Position numbers and translations under genes: made by a program. Under the pieces are notes generated by a model. That model was not told where the DNA came from and did not search any database. It saw nothing but the letters and a program-made list of their open reading frames with translations. A stretch of 64,000 nucleotides of DNA. Origin: Flavobacteriales bacterium. Lineage in GTDB: Bacteria; Bacteroidota; Bacteroidia; Flavobacteriales_F; PHOS-HE28. This document shows, piece after piece, positions 52,653 through 60,941 of this stretch. Location: assembly GCA_019638115.1 (NCBI GenBank), contig JAHBUK010000001.1:948238-1012237 (forward strand), given 5' to 3'. Numbering within the stretch: position 1 is the first letter of the stretch; each line of letters starts with the position of its first letter.

Positions 52653-53978
52653 TCAGAACTTGCCCGTGAGCAGCTTGAAGAGGTCGTTGCCGTTGGCGTA
52701 GAGCAGCAGGCCCAGCAACAGGAAGATGCCGATCATCTGCGCCACTTCCAGCACGCGCTGGTTGGGTGTGCGGCCCGTAACGATCTCATAGAGCAGGAAG
52801 ACCACGTGCCCGCCATCCAGGGCCGGTATGGGCAGGATGTTCATGAAGGCCAGCACGATGCTGAGGAAGGCCGTCATGCCCCAGAACACCTGCCAATCCC
52901 ACGTGGGACTGAACAGGCTGCCGAGCGTGCCGAAGCCGCCCACCTGCTTGGCCCCCGAGCGGCTGAAGATGAGCTTCATGCCACTCACGTAGTTGCCCAA
53001 GGTCTCCGTGCCGAAACGGATGCCGGCAGGTATGGAGGCCAGGAACCCGAAGTCCTCATGGGCCATGGTGAACCAGGTGGAGGGGGCCATGTTACCAAGG
53101 CCGACAAGCCCATCCTCGTTCACCTTCATGGTGAAGGACAATTCCTCGTCGTTGCGCTTCACCAACACCACCGCATCTTTGCCTTTGCGCTCCTGCATGG
53201 CCTTGCGGAAGTCGCCGAAATAGCGGGCATCCACCCGGTCCACGGCCAATACCACATCGCCCTTGGCTATGCCGGATGCGGCTGCGGCACCATCGGGCAT
53301 CACCGTATCCACCACAAAGGGAAGACGCGGTTTGAACAGGGTGCGCTCGTTGCGCTCCATGATGCGCTGCTCCACGTCCTGGGTCAACTGCACGCGTACA
53401 CGTTCGCCGGCACGCTCCACGGTGATCACGCGCTCACGGTCTATGAGTATCGCCTTGCCCACTTCTTCCAAGGTGCGCGGGGTGCGCTCGCCAACGGCAA
53501 GGATGTGGTCTCCTTCGCGGAAGCCTTCCTCCAGCATGGTCTCGCTGGGGTGCACACCGAAGCGCACTTCTTCCAAAGGCAGGTAATCGCGCCCCCAAAC
53601 AAAGAGGATCATGATGTAGAGCACCATGCCCAGTATGAGGTTCACCGTTACGCCACCCACCATGATGATGAGGCGCTGCCAGGCCGGTTTGCTGCGGAAC
53701 TCCCAAGGCTGTGGCGGCTTCTTCAGCTGGTCGGTGTCCATGCTCTCGTCCACCATGCCGCTGATCTTCACATAACCGCCCAGGGGTATCCAGCCGATGC
53801 CGTATTCGGTATCGCCCACCTTCTTCTTCCACAGGCTGAACCAGGGGTCGAAGAAGAGGTAGAACTTCTCCACGCGGGTCTTGAACCAGCGGGCGGGCAG
53901 GAAGTGGCCCAGCTCGTGCAGCACCACGAGGATGGACAGGCTCAGGATGAGCTGGGCGGCTTTGATCAGGAATTCCAT
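52653..53978 (-). CDS. rseP: Site-2 intramembrane metalloprotease RseP
   Basis: This 441-residue inner-membrane zinc protease cleaves transmembrane segments of anti-sigma factors or signal peptides. The active site is HELGH at 21-25 (LVVLHELGHFLPARWF), and the second conserved site is LDGGHVVFLLYEIVTGRTPN. A PDZ tandem lies between the transmembrane parts (FREGDHILAVGERTPRTLEE, ASGIAKGDVVLAVDRVDARY). The length is typical. Its start overlaps the end of dxr by 13 bp, the widespread dxr-rseP arrangement. Confidence 0.95.
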   Translation of the reverse strand: MEFLIKAAQLILSLSILVVLHELGHFLPARWFKTRVEKFYLFFDPWFSLWKKKVGDTEYGIGWIPLGGYVKISGMVDESMDTDQLKKPPQPWEFRSKPAWQRLIIMVGGVTVNLILGMVLYIMILFVWGRDYLPLEEVRFGVHPSETMLEEGFREGDHILAVGERTPRTLEEVGKAILIDRERVITVERAGERVRVQLTQDVEQRIMERNERTLFKPRLPFVVDTVMPDGAAAASGIAKGDVVLAVDRVDARYFGDFRKAMQERKGKDAVVLVKRNDEELSFTMKVNEDGLVGLGNMAPSTWFTMAHEDFGFLASIPAGIRFGTETLGNYVSGMKLIFSRSGAKQVGGFGTLGSLFSPTWDWQVFWGMTAFLSIVLAFMNILPIPALDGGHVVFLLYEIVTGRTPNQRVLEVAQMIGIFLLLGLLLYANGNDLFKLLTGKF

Positions 53979-55129
53979 GCAGGGGTCTTTCGGTCGCGGG
54001 CCACACGGCGGGCCTCGGCATCACTGGCCTCCAGATCGGCCAGCGTGGGGTTCGTTACATGCGGCACGGTGGCGAGGGTATCGGCCACCAGGTCGCTCAT
54101 CTCCAGGAAGCCGATGGCGTCCTTCAGGAACAGCTCCACGGCCACCTCATTGGCAGCGTTGAGCACGCAGGGGGCGTTGCCGCCCTTGTCCATGGTCTCC
54201 AGCGCCAGAGCCAGGTTGCGGAAGGTGTCCAGGTCGGGTTGCTCGAAGTTGAGCGCTGGGTATTGGGTGAAGTCGAAACGCGGCCAGGTGGTGGGCAATC
54301 GCTTCGGGTAGGTCATGGCGTACTGGATGGGCAGCTTCATGTCCGGCAGGCCCATCTGCGCCTTCATGCTGCCATCGCGGAACTGCACGATGCTGTGGAT
54401 GATGCTTTGCGGGTGCACGATGATCTCGATCTGCTCCCGCTTCAGGTTGAAAAGCCACTTGGCCTCGATGGCCTCCAGGCCCTTGTTCATGAGGCTGGCA
54501 CTGTCGATGGTGATCTTGGCGCCCATGTCCCAGTTGGGGTGCTTCAGGGCCTGGGCCTTGGTCACGGTGGCCAGTTCGGCGCGGCTCTTTCCGCGGAAGG
54601 GACCACCGCTGGCGGTGAGCACGATCTTCTCGATCGGGTTGTCCCACTCGCCGGCCAAGCACTGGAAGATGGCGCTGTGCTCACTGTCCACCGGGTAGAT
54701 GTTCACGCCCTTGGCCTGTGCGGCCTTGGTGACCAGCTCACCGGCCACCACCAAGGTCTCCTTGTTGGCCAGGGCGATGGGTTTGCCTGCATCGATGGCG
54801 GCCAGCGTGGGGCGCAGCCCGGCGTAGCCCACCAGCGCAGTGAGCACCAGGTCGATGCCCTCCATGGTAACGGCCTGCTCCAGGGCCTCGGGACCCGCAT
54901 AGGCCTTGATGCCTTCGGGGAAGAGCACGTCCTTAACGGCAGGGAGCTTGGCGGGGTCTCCGATCACCACCGCGTTGGGCTTGAACTCCAATGCCTGCTT
55001 GATGAGCAGGTCCACGTTGTTGCCGCAGGTGAGCAGCTCCACCTGGAAGTGCTCGGGCTGCTCGCGCACCACATCGAGGGCCTGTGTGCCGATGGAGCCG
55101 GTGGATCCGAGGATGGCGATCTTCTTCAT
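53966..55129 (-). CDS. dxr: 1-deoxy-D-xylulose 5-phosphate reductoisomerase
   Basis: This 387-residue NADPH enzyme of the MEP isoprenoid pathway converts DXP to MEP. It has the cofactor motif KIAILGSTGSIGTQALDVV, LANKETLVVAGELV, the catalytic segment PVDSEHSAIFQCL, the substrate loop TASGGPFRGKS and MGAKITIDSASLMNKGLEAI. The start is ATG 55129, immediately before the first strand. The last gene upstream is far away, so the promoter of the dxr-rseP-gtrA operon should lie in the repeat-rich gap beyond 55130. Confidence 0.97.
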   Translation of the reverse strand: MKKIAILGSTGSIGTQALDVVREQPEHFQVELLTCGNNVDLLIKQALEFKPNAVVIGDPAKLPAVKDVLFPEGIKAYAGPEALEQAVTMEGIDLVLTALVGYAGLRPTLAAIDAGKPIALANKETLVVAGELVTKAAQAKGVNIYPVDSEHSAIFQCLAGEWDNPIEKIVLTASGGPFRGKSRAELATVTKAQALKHPNWDMGAKITIDSASLMNKGLEAIEAKWLFNLKREQIEIIVHPQSIIHSIVQFRDGSMKAQMGLPDMKLPIQYAMTYPKRLPTTWPRFDFTQYPALNFEQPDLDTFRNLALALETMDKGGNAPCVLNAANEVAVELFLKDAIGFLEMSDLVADTLATVPHVTNPTLADLEASDAEARRVARDRKTPAWNS

Positions 55130-55822
55130 GTGCGCATCCCGCTGGTGCGGGACTGGTCTTGCCCAGCGGACCATGTGCCCATGAGGACGGGAACACATGA
55201 CGGATGGACGAAAGCGTGCAAAGATCGCGCTTTGGCGGGGACTGGCCTTGCAAACGGGAACTACGCGACCTGCGGTCGCTCCGTTCGAATGCTATTCAAC
55301 CACGGTGCTTCGGCTTGCTACGCAGCGCCTCGCACTGACACGACCATGGTTAAGCACGCTCGATAAGGCTGAACATTCAACATTGGTGTCCAGGGAAAAC
55401 TTTGCAACGCGTTGAACTGCTGGTCCATCAAGCACCAACAAAGGTCATGATCCAAGGGGCTCACGTACGACACGGCTTTCCTAACACCGGCTGCGACCCC
55501 TGCGGGGTCGAAAATGCGACGAACCGTTAAACGCCCTTCGGGCTACATGCTGTGACCCCTCCGGGGTCAGAACCCGCGGCCATGTTGGGATGACCCCGGA
55601 GGGGTCACAGCATGTTGTTCTGGCATCTTAGGCAGAACCACGACCCCAGAGGGGTCGCAGCCGGTGCTGCAACCAATTACCCCGGACACTACTGGACCAT
55701 TCAATACGTTGCGCCATGCTGGATGGCACACGCGTGTCCTGTCAGTGCGAGCGGAGCGAAGCACCGTGGTTCAAAAAAGCCAGGAGCGCCGCAAGGCGCG
55801 GAAACACAGCATGACCGGCACC
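55130..55822. other. Gene-free, repeat-rich intergenic region
   Basis: In these 693 bp between dxr and the ArsC-like gene I see no credible coding sequence. The region holds the nested palindromes at 55486-55665 and one copy of a widespread dispersed motif (CCTGTCAGTGCGAGCGGAGC, then GAAGCA) at about 55738-55763. GATCTTTG on the minus strand near 55222-55229 is a possible -7 box for dxr. The region 55230-55480 shows nothing structured beyond short dyads. Confidence 0.5.
55486..55665. repeat. Nested palindromes built on GACCCCTCCGGGGTC
   Basis: The inner 25-bp arms 55545-55569 and 55591-55615 are perfect reverse complements. The outer 25-bp arms 55486-55510 and 55641-55665 are reverse complements with two mismatches. 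Each arm is itself a dyad (GACCCC...GGGGTC), so the element can form either four small hairpins or a long double stem. Confidence 0.93.
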
Positions 55823-56212
55823 TCACACCGCCACCTTGCGTTGCGCCTCCGTGATCGTGTAGATCAACGATGCCGGCTCGCACATCACGGCCTTGTCGCC
55901 CTGTAGCGCAATGGGTGCCTTCAGCAGCGAAGGGTTGTGCGCCACCACCTGTAGCCAACCTTCCGCATCCAGGTCACGGCCGCGCAACTGGCTCTGATAG
56001 TACGGGTGCGCCCTGTTCAGCAGGTCCTTGGGACGCAGGTTCAGTTGCTTCAGCACCTGACGCACAAAGGTGGTGCTCAGCTTCACCTCGCTCACGTCCT
56101 GCTTGTTCACCTTGGGCGCCAGCGAATAGGCATAGGCCAGGGCCTTGCGTCCCTCGGTGGTGGTGCTGTCGTACACCAACGTCAGTTCCTTGGAGTTCAG
56201 GGTGGTGCTCAT
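55823..56212 (-). CDS. ArsC/Spx-fold protein lacking the catalytic cysteine
   Basis: This 129-residue protein has the layout of the ArsC/Spx thioredoxin-like family: first strand ELTLVYDS, helix start TTTEGRKALAYAYSL, then TTFVRQVLKQLNLRPKDLLN and HPYYQSQLRGRDLDAEGWLQ, and the late MCEPASLIYTI. Where ArsC has C-x-x-S/C (RCSKSR) this protein has TTTEGR, so it cannot reduce arsenate by the usual mechanism. It may act like Spx by binding partners. ATG 56212 is chosen because it precedes the first strand. TACCTTTT at 56238-56245 (minus) is a near-consensus -7 box. Confidence 0.78.
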   Translation of the reverse strand: MSTTLNSKELTLVYDSTTTEGRKALAYAYSLAPKVNKQDVSEVKLSTTFVRQVLKQLNLRPKDLLNRAHPYYQSQLRGRDLDAEGWLQVVAHNPSLLKAPIALQGDKAVMCEPASLIYTITEAQRKVAV

Positions 56213-56237
56213 GGCCGTTGGGGGTTTGGTGTGATGC

Positions 56238-56245
56238 AAAAGGTA
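56238..56245 (-). promoter_or_regulatory. Near-consensus -7 box for the ArsC-like gene
   Basis: TACCTTTT on the minus strand has one mismatch to TAnnTTTG, 26 bp before the start codon. Confidence 0.35.
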
Positions 56246-56490
56246 ACGCCAGCCGGGGGCCGTTTCCAAATGTGGCACCGTGCCATTCGTTGCAGATGCA
56301 GCAGCCGATCGACAGGACCTTGGACCGGATCGACGGATCAACGCCTGGCTGGTTCACGCTCTGACCCCGCCGTGGTGTGTTGTTCCGCTGCCCGATCGGG
56401 TCGCACGACCGGGTCGTTGGATGTCTACCTTCGATGACGCTGCACCCCATGCACCGACCCCTGCTACCACCAACCGCCGGGTTGTACAGC

Positions 56491-57078
56491 ATGCCAAGCG
56501 CAATGGGCACCATCGGGAAAAGCGTGATCGTGATGCTGGCATGCCTGCTCATGTCCTGCGCAGCGCTTGGCACCAGAACAACGTACCGATCGGACCCGAC
56601 TCCGACGATCAAGAGCATGGGCTACGTCGAGCTTGTGCGCGACAGCCAATCCCAGCATCTCTTTCCGAGGACCAATGAGGTGTTCCACCAAACGGTCGTC
56701 AGCACGTTGAACGCCCACGGGGTGGACGACATCCGTGAGATCGGACAGCAGCTCCCGTTCGAGGCACCTGATCCGGAGAAGATCGCTGAGCTATGCGGGC
56801 AATACGAAGTGGACGCCCTGTTGCTGTCCCGTTTGGTATTCGTTCACAATAAGCACTTGTTGCCCACTGCCGATGACAACTTTTCGATCGGAGAAAGCCA
56901 TGAGACCAAAGTGGAAATGAAGCTGTTCGACCGCCACGGCATGCTTATCGTCGCCGCGCGCCACAATACCACCATGGGCAAGCTCTATTTCAAGATCCCC
57001 GAACCGGACCGCACCGTTCGCGATGGTGCCGAAGGTGCGGCGAAGCGGATCGCCAGGGTATTGGTGAGGCGGCAATAA
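56491..57078 (+). CDS. Lipoprotein of unknown function
   Basis: The protein has 195 residues if started at ATG 56491; ATG 56503 (MGTIGKSVIVMLACLLMSC) is equally possible. The lipobox is LLMSC. The mature part contains GYVELVRDSQSQHLFPRTNE, YEVDALLLSRLVFVHNK, VEMKLFDRHGMLIVAARHNT and DGAEGAAKRIARVLVRR. The order 'x.vDall.s.l', a strand with a small-molecule-like tail, and a closing amphipathic helix recall periplasmic proteins of the CsgG/DUF799-like type. This is a weak analogy and I do not assign a family. Confidence 0.72.
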   Translation: MPSAMGTIGKSVIVMLACLLMSCAALGTRTTYRSDPTPTIKSMGYVELVRDSQSQHLFPRTNEVFHQTVVSTLNAHGVDDIREIGQQLPFEAPDPEKIAELCGQYEVDALLLSRLVFVHNKHLLPTADDNFSIGESHETKVEMKLFDRHGMLIVAARHNTTMGKLYFKIPEPDRTVRDGAEGAAKRIARVLVRRQ

Positions 57079-57198
57079 ATAAGCGGTCAGATCAAGGGTG
57101 ACCGGCTTTCACGCTTCTCCCACGAAACGCGAACATGTTCTTCCGACCGGATCTTCATCACCGCCTCAGTAATGCATGGCACCGATCGCAGCTCCCGC

Positions 57199-58677
57199 TC
57201 AATGCCGCACTGCAAGCCGCTGTACGGATATGCGCTTGTGCTCTTCGCGCAGCTCAAGGGTGTAGATGCCATCGGGCAAGGCTTGAAGGTTCAGGACGTT
57301 CGTATGGGCATGCACGCGCTGCCGCAGCACCTCGCGCCCCAGTGCATCGCGCAACACCAGTTGCGTATGGGGTGGCAGCACATCCAACTCCAGCGTGGCC
57401 GTGGTGCTTGCCGGGTTTGGGTACACACGCAGGCTGGGCATTAACCGCTCCTCCGCACCCACCGTAAGCTCGCTTACCAGCAGGCGGCTCACGAAGCGCT
57501 GCTGCGGGTCGTTGGTGGTGCCGTCATCGTAACCGGCATAGGCGCCGTTGATGTACAGCGCGGTGGAATCCGAGTTCCATGCTATGCTCAATGGTGTCGC
57601 ATTGGTGGTGCCTTGGTATGTGAAAGGACCAACACCTCCATTGGCAAATGCGTTATGCAGTTCACCATGCTCATCGATCATACAGAGACCTTTCCGTGCC
57701 TGCCCATTCACAGCGGTGAATTGGCCGCCTATGATGTGATGACCACCATGGAAAGGAAATACCTCGAACACGATGGTGCCCGAAGTGGGCCACCAGGCAC
57801 TGTTCCCTACGAATGTCAAGTTCGCAAATGCGGGGTCTCGTGAACCATCGGGAAGTACCCTGGCCAAATGCACTGTGGTTGAAGGGTTTTCACTGAACCG
57901 GAAATTCCCCCCCACCAATACCCGGCCATCCGGAAGTGCCTCTAGTTCATAAATGTTACCGCTGCTAACAGAACTCTGAAAGGTGGTGTCCAAGCTGCCA
58001 TCCGCATGTATGCGGAAGAGCCTGCTAACCGGTTGCCCTTCGTATTGGCTGCAACTGCAAGTGCAAATGAACTTGCCATCGGGCAGCTCCTTGAATTGCC
58101 AAATGGTGCCATTGGCTTGGCGATGTAAGCGCGTAGTGTCCAGGTAGCCCTCGTTGCTGAACCAGATCAAGTTGTATTGGCCTACATAGCCACGTGCCGT
58201 GTCGCTGAGCGTATGTGACCCACTTAGCAGAACACGGCCGTCAGGGAAGACGTGGTAGTCGCCCCCGGTTAGCGATTGGAAAGAAGTATTGGAATTCATT
58301 GAGATGAAGGTCGGATCGACCAAGCCTTCTGGTGTCATGCGGCGCACCGTTGCTGCCGGTTGAACGTAAAACGCATTTTGCCAAGCAACGATCTTACCAC
58401 CTCCGGTGGTTTGGGGAAAAGACGGGAACGATGGATCCCGAGTACCATCATTCAGAAGTTTGGCGCTTCCGCGGTCGAACATATCATCGGTAAACCGCAT
58501 TCGACCCGATAGAAACAGGCCCCCATCGGGTAGAAGATGAAGATCGTTCACGTTCTGCTGAACGATCTGCGTTCTGAACGTTGTGTCCAGTGTAAAGCTC
58601 CACTGCCCCCATGCCGCTGCGGCCACCAGCATGGTGGCCGCAGTGATCGTGGTTTTGATCAACCAGGAGCTTGTCAT
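57199..58677 (-). CDS. Delta-60-repeat T9SS type A secreted protein
   Basis: The protein has 492 residues with a signal peptide (MTSSWLIKTTITAATMLVAA). Delta-60 (DUF5122) propeller repeats follow, with the typical 'dG.lD.tF' motif: DGTRDPSF, DGSLDTTF, DGSRDPAF and LPDGRVLVGGNF. The C-terminal type A sorting domain is LRVYPNPASTTATLELDVLP through DGIYTLELREEHKRISVQRL. The start codon overlaps the stop of a short remnant frame (58674-58844) that looks like the end of another T9SS protein. Confidence 0.92.
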   Translation of the reverse strand: MTSSWLIKTTITAATMLVAAAAWGQWSFTLDTTFRTQIVQQNVNDLHLLPDGGLFLSGRMRFTDDMFDRGSAKLLNDGTRDPSFPSFPQTTGGGKIVAWQNAFYVQPAATVRRMTPEGLVDPTFISMNSNTSFQSLTGGDYHVFPDGRVLLSGSHTLSDTARGYVGQYNLIWFSNEGYLDTTRLHRQANGTIWQFKELPDGKFICTCSCSQYEGQPVSRLFRIHADGSLDTTFQSSVSSGNIYELEALPDGRVLVGGNFRFSENPSTTVHLARVLPDGSRDPAFANLTFVGNSAWWPTSGTIVFEVFPFHGGHHIIGGQFTAVNGQARKGLCMIDEHGELHNAFANGGVGPFTYQGTTNATPLSIAWNSDSTALYINGAYAGYDDGTTNDPQQRFVSRLLVSELTVGAEERLMPSLRVYPNPASTTATLELDVLPPHTQLVLRDALGREVLRQRVHAHTNVLNLQALPDGIYTLELREEHKRISVQRLAVRH

Positions 58678-58844
58678 TGTTGCACCACCAACTTCCCGCT
58701 ATGGAGCAAGGTGTTGTCTGCAAGGTACAACACCAGGTAGGTGTTGGGCGCAGGGTTGGGGGTAGGGGCGCAGACCTGGGGCGCAGGGTCCCGAGGCGGA
58801 GACCCTGCGCGGGTTTGAGGGTTTGTAGGTGGAGGTGGAACATC
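58674..58844 (-). pseudogene. Remnant of a T9SS C-terminal sorting domain
   Basis: From the TAG at 58847-58845 a frame stays open for 56 codons and ends in NTYLVLYLADNTLLHSGKLV then VQQ and TGA. That ending matches the last strand pair of type A sorting domains ('GtYllrl.d..g....kLvvq'). The first 30 residues (DVPPPPTNPQTRAGSPPRDP) are low-complexity and come from a GC-rich hairpin. There is no start codon or N-terminal part. Its TGA overlaps the ATG of the next T9SS gene. It could also be a random frame. Confidence 0.45.
58781..58810. repeat. Perfect 10-bp hairpin
   Basis: GCGCAGGGTC, 10-base loop, GACCCTGCGC. No T tract follows on either strand. It lies in the gap between tsaC and the delta-60-repeat gene. 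Confidence 0.75.
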
Positions 58845-58852
58845 CTACCCCC

Positions 58853-59800
58853 TCACCGCGCCCCTGCAGCCCGCCGCAATCGATCGTTGATGGCGCGACC
58901 AAGTCCTTCCTGCGGGAACTCCTCCGCCACGATCACAGTGCAGTCGCTGCTGTCCATGTCGCGCAATACGGCAAAGAGGTGGCGTGCTGCTTCGGCCAGG
59001 TCGCCATTTTCGGAAAGCACTTCGCAACGGTGGGCGGGGTGGTCGCTGCGGAAGGCGATAACGCCCACCGCCTGCCCGGCGAAACGACGGAGCAGCGCGG
59101 GCACATTGCCCACATGCACCGGTTTGCGCGGCGCGTAGTGGCTCTCCAGCATGCCGGGTGCCACGGGCAGCACCTGCTTAACGGCGGGTTCCACACGGCC
59201 GATAACGCTTTCTATGGCTTCCAGCGCGATGCCACCGGGTCGGTACAAGTGCCAGCGCCCCACGTCCCAGCCCAGTATGGTGGATTCCACGCCCACGGTG
59301 CATGGCCCGCCATTGAGGATGTAGGGCACGCGGTCGCCCAGCTGGTCGGCCACGTGTTGTGCGGTGGTGGGGCTTACGTAGCCGAAGGGGTTGGCGCTGG
59401 GGGCCGCGAGCGGAAATTCCAACTGGCGCAGCAGTTCCAGAGCGAGCGGATGGGCGGGCATGCGTACCGCAACGGTATCCAAGCCACTGGTGACCAGGTC
59501 CGGAACAAGGGCTTGTTTGGGCAAGACCAAGGTCAATGGGCCGGGCCAGAACGCATCCATCAAGGCTTCCGCGCCGGGCGGCAATTCCTTCACCACCCGA
59601 TGTATGTCGGCGCGCTGCCCGATGTGTACGATCAGCGGATCGAAGCTGGGCCGTTGCTTGGCGGCGAAGACCTGCAGCACGGCCGCTTCATTGAAGGCGT
59701 TGGCGGCCAGTCCGTAGACCGTTTCGGTGGGGATGGCCACGATGTGCCCATTGCGCAGGAGTTGCGCGGCGTGGGTGAGGGCGGAGCCGATGGTGGCCAT
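58853..59800 (-). CDS. tsaC: L-threonylcarbamoyladenylate synthase (Sua5/YrdC family)
   Basis: The protein has 315 residues. Residues 1-200 form the YrdC domain that makes threonylcarbamoyl-AMP for the t6A37 tRNA modification, with NGHIVAIPTETVYGLAANAF, KQRPSFDPLIVHIG, the PFGYVSPTTAQHVADQLGDR region and GVESTILGWDVGRWHLYRPG. The remaining about 110 residues form the extra Sua5 C-terminal domain (HYAPRKPVHV linker, then a Rossmann-like part), so it is the long Sua5 form. The start is ATG 59800. CACCTTTG on the minus strand just before the ATG may be a leaderless-type -7 box. Confidence 0.95.
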   Translation of the reverse strand: MATIGSALTHAAQLLRNGHIVAIPTETVYGLAANAFNEAAVLQVFAAKQRPSFDPLIVHIGQRADIHRVVKELPPGAEALMDAFWPGPLTLVLPKQALVPDLVTSGLDTVAVRMPAHPLALELLRQLEFPLAAPSANPFGYVSPTTAQHVADQLGDRVPYILNGGPCTVGVESTILGWDVGRWHLYRPGGIALEAIESVIGRVEPAVKQVLPVAPGMLESHYAPRKPVHVGNVPALLRRFAGQAVGVIAFRSDHPAHRCEVLSENGDLAEAARHLFAVLRDMDSSDCTVIVAEEFPQEGLGRAINDRLRRAAGAR

Positions 59801-59836
59801 GGCGCAAAGGTGTTGAACCGCGGAGAATGAGGAGAT

Positions 59837-60277
59837 GCGCGCCTTGCGGCGCTATGAAAGAAATGCGGCCGCAGATTCGCAGATGACGCAGATGGGACCA
59901 GCTGTACGCATGACTTCCAATGGCAGAATGCGAGCCTTGCGGCGATATGAAATGAATGCGGCCGCTGATGACGCAGATGGCGCAGATGGAACCAGCTGTA
60001 CGAATGACTTCAAATGGTAGAATGTGAGCCTTGCGGCGATATGAAAGGCAATCGGCCGCAGATTTCGCAGATGACGCAGATGGGACCAGCTGTACGCATG
60101 ACTTCCAATGGCAGAATGCGCGCCTTGCGGCGGTATGAAATGAATGCGGCCGCAGATGACGCAGATGGCGCAGATGGGATCTCCGGGACGGTTGTGTTGC
60201 TGGAGTTCATGAACTCCTTGCAAACGTCCTCGCCAACCGCAGCAATGGAAATCTGCGAAATCTGCGTCATCTGCGGC
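59837..60277. repeat. Tandem 94-bp repeat (about 3.6 units) plus inverted partner
   Basis: Units start at 59837, 59930, 60024 and 60118 (period 93-94 bp) and differ by scattered substitutions. Each begins with a variant of GCGCGCCTTGCGGCG, contains GCGGCCGCAGAT...CGCAGATGACGCAGATGG and, in the first three, GACCAGCTGTACGCATGACT. An inverse copy of the CGCAGAT core (ATCTGCGAAATCTGCGTCAT onward) lies at 60249-60277. There are no conserved spacers, so it is not CRISPR. The 539-bp gap between tsaC and the HdeD-like gene otherwise contains no gene; TACCTTCA at 60312-60319 is a possible -7 box for the HdeD-like gene. Confidence 0.92.
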
Positions 60278-60339
60278 TTTCTCATTCCACGCGTCCAAAT
60301 GGACCGGTCTTACCTTCATCCCCACACATCCCTTTCATC

Positions 60340-60894
60340 ATGTTCCGCAACTGGTGGCTGCTCGCGCTCAAAGGCTTGGTGCTCCTGCTCATGGGCGCCT
60401 TCATCCTGTTCAATGCCGAACTGGCGCTGGACGCCATCATCTTCTACCTGGGCCTGTTGGCGCTGGTGGGTGGTATCGCAGAGATCACCCTTGCGATCCT
60501 CAACCGCGACAAGCCGCAGTGGACGGGCTACCTGCTGGAGGGCCTGCTGGACGTGGGCATCGGCATCCTGCTGCTCACCAAACCCGTGGTGGCCGAGCTG
60601 CTGCCCATCCTGCTGGGCATCTGGATCGTGGCCAGCGGAGTGATGCTGCTGATCCGCGCTTTCCGCAGCCGGAGTGCCGGGCAAGCTTCCTGGACGCAAT
60701 GGCTGTTCCTCAGCGTGCTGCTCATCGCCATCGGCCTTTGGGTGGTGTACGACCCGCGCGGCACGCTGGTCTCCTTCACCCTGCTCATGGGCATCGCCCT
60801 GCTGGCCTTCGGGCTGTTGGTGCTGCTTATCGCCTTGCGCTTGCGGGGTACGCAACAAGCGATCAGGAAGGCGGCGGAAAAGTTGGAGCGATAA
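60340..60894 (+). CDS. HdeD-family (DUF308) membrane protein
   Basis: This 184-residue integral membrane protein has six transmembrane helices in three DUF308 hairpins: WWLLALKGLVLLLMGAFILF, AIIFYLGLLALVGGIAEITL, LLDVGIGILLLTKPVVAEL, LLGIWIVASGVMLLIRAF, WLFLSVLLIAIGLWVVYDPR and LLMGIALLAFGLLVLLIAL. The C-terminus is a charged helix (QQAIRKAAEKLER). The family includes E. coli HdeD, linked to acid resistance; the molecular role is not established. A lipase-like gene follows on the same strand after 47 bp. Confidence 0.93.
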   Translation: MFRNWWLLALKGLVLLLMGAFILFNAELALDAIIFYLGLLALVGGIAEITLAILNRDKPQWTGYLLEGLLDVGIGILLLTKPVVAELLPILLGIWIVASGVMLLIRAFRSRSAGQASWTQWLFLSVLLIAIGLWVVYDPRGTLVSFTLLMGIALLAFGLLVLLIALRLRGTQQAIRKAAEKLER

Positions 60895-60941
60895 GGCTTC
60901 CGACCGCACACCCTCGCCCCGCGCAGTGTTCCTTTGCCATC

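Noticed and set aside
54059..55366. Long plus-strand open frame (435 codons) antisense to dxr
   Set aside because: It is a shadow of the dxr gene in GC-rich DNA. The composition is His/Gln/Val-rich without motifs, while the minus-strand frame carries all DXR signatures.
55130..55485. Possible gene upstream of dxr on the plus strand
   Set aside because: The short open frames there have no protein-like composition and are interrupted by repeats. The region is better explained as promoter and repeat DNA.
59837..60277. CRISPR array
   Set aside because: The units are 94 bp long and diverged along their whole length, with no short invariant repeat alternating with unique spacers, and no cas genes are present.
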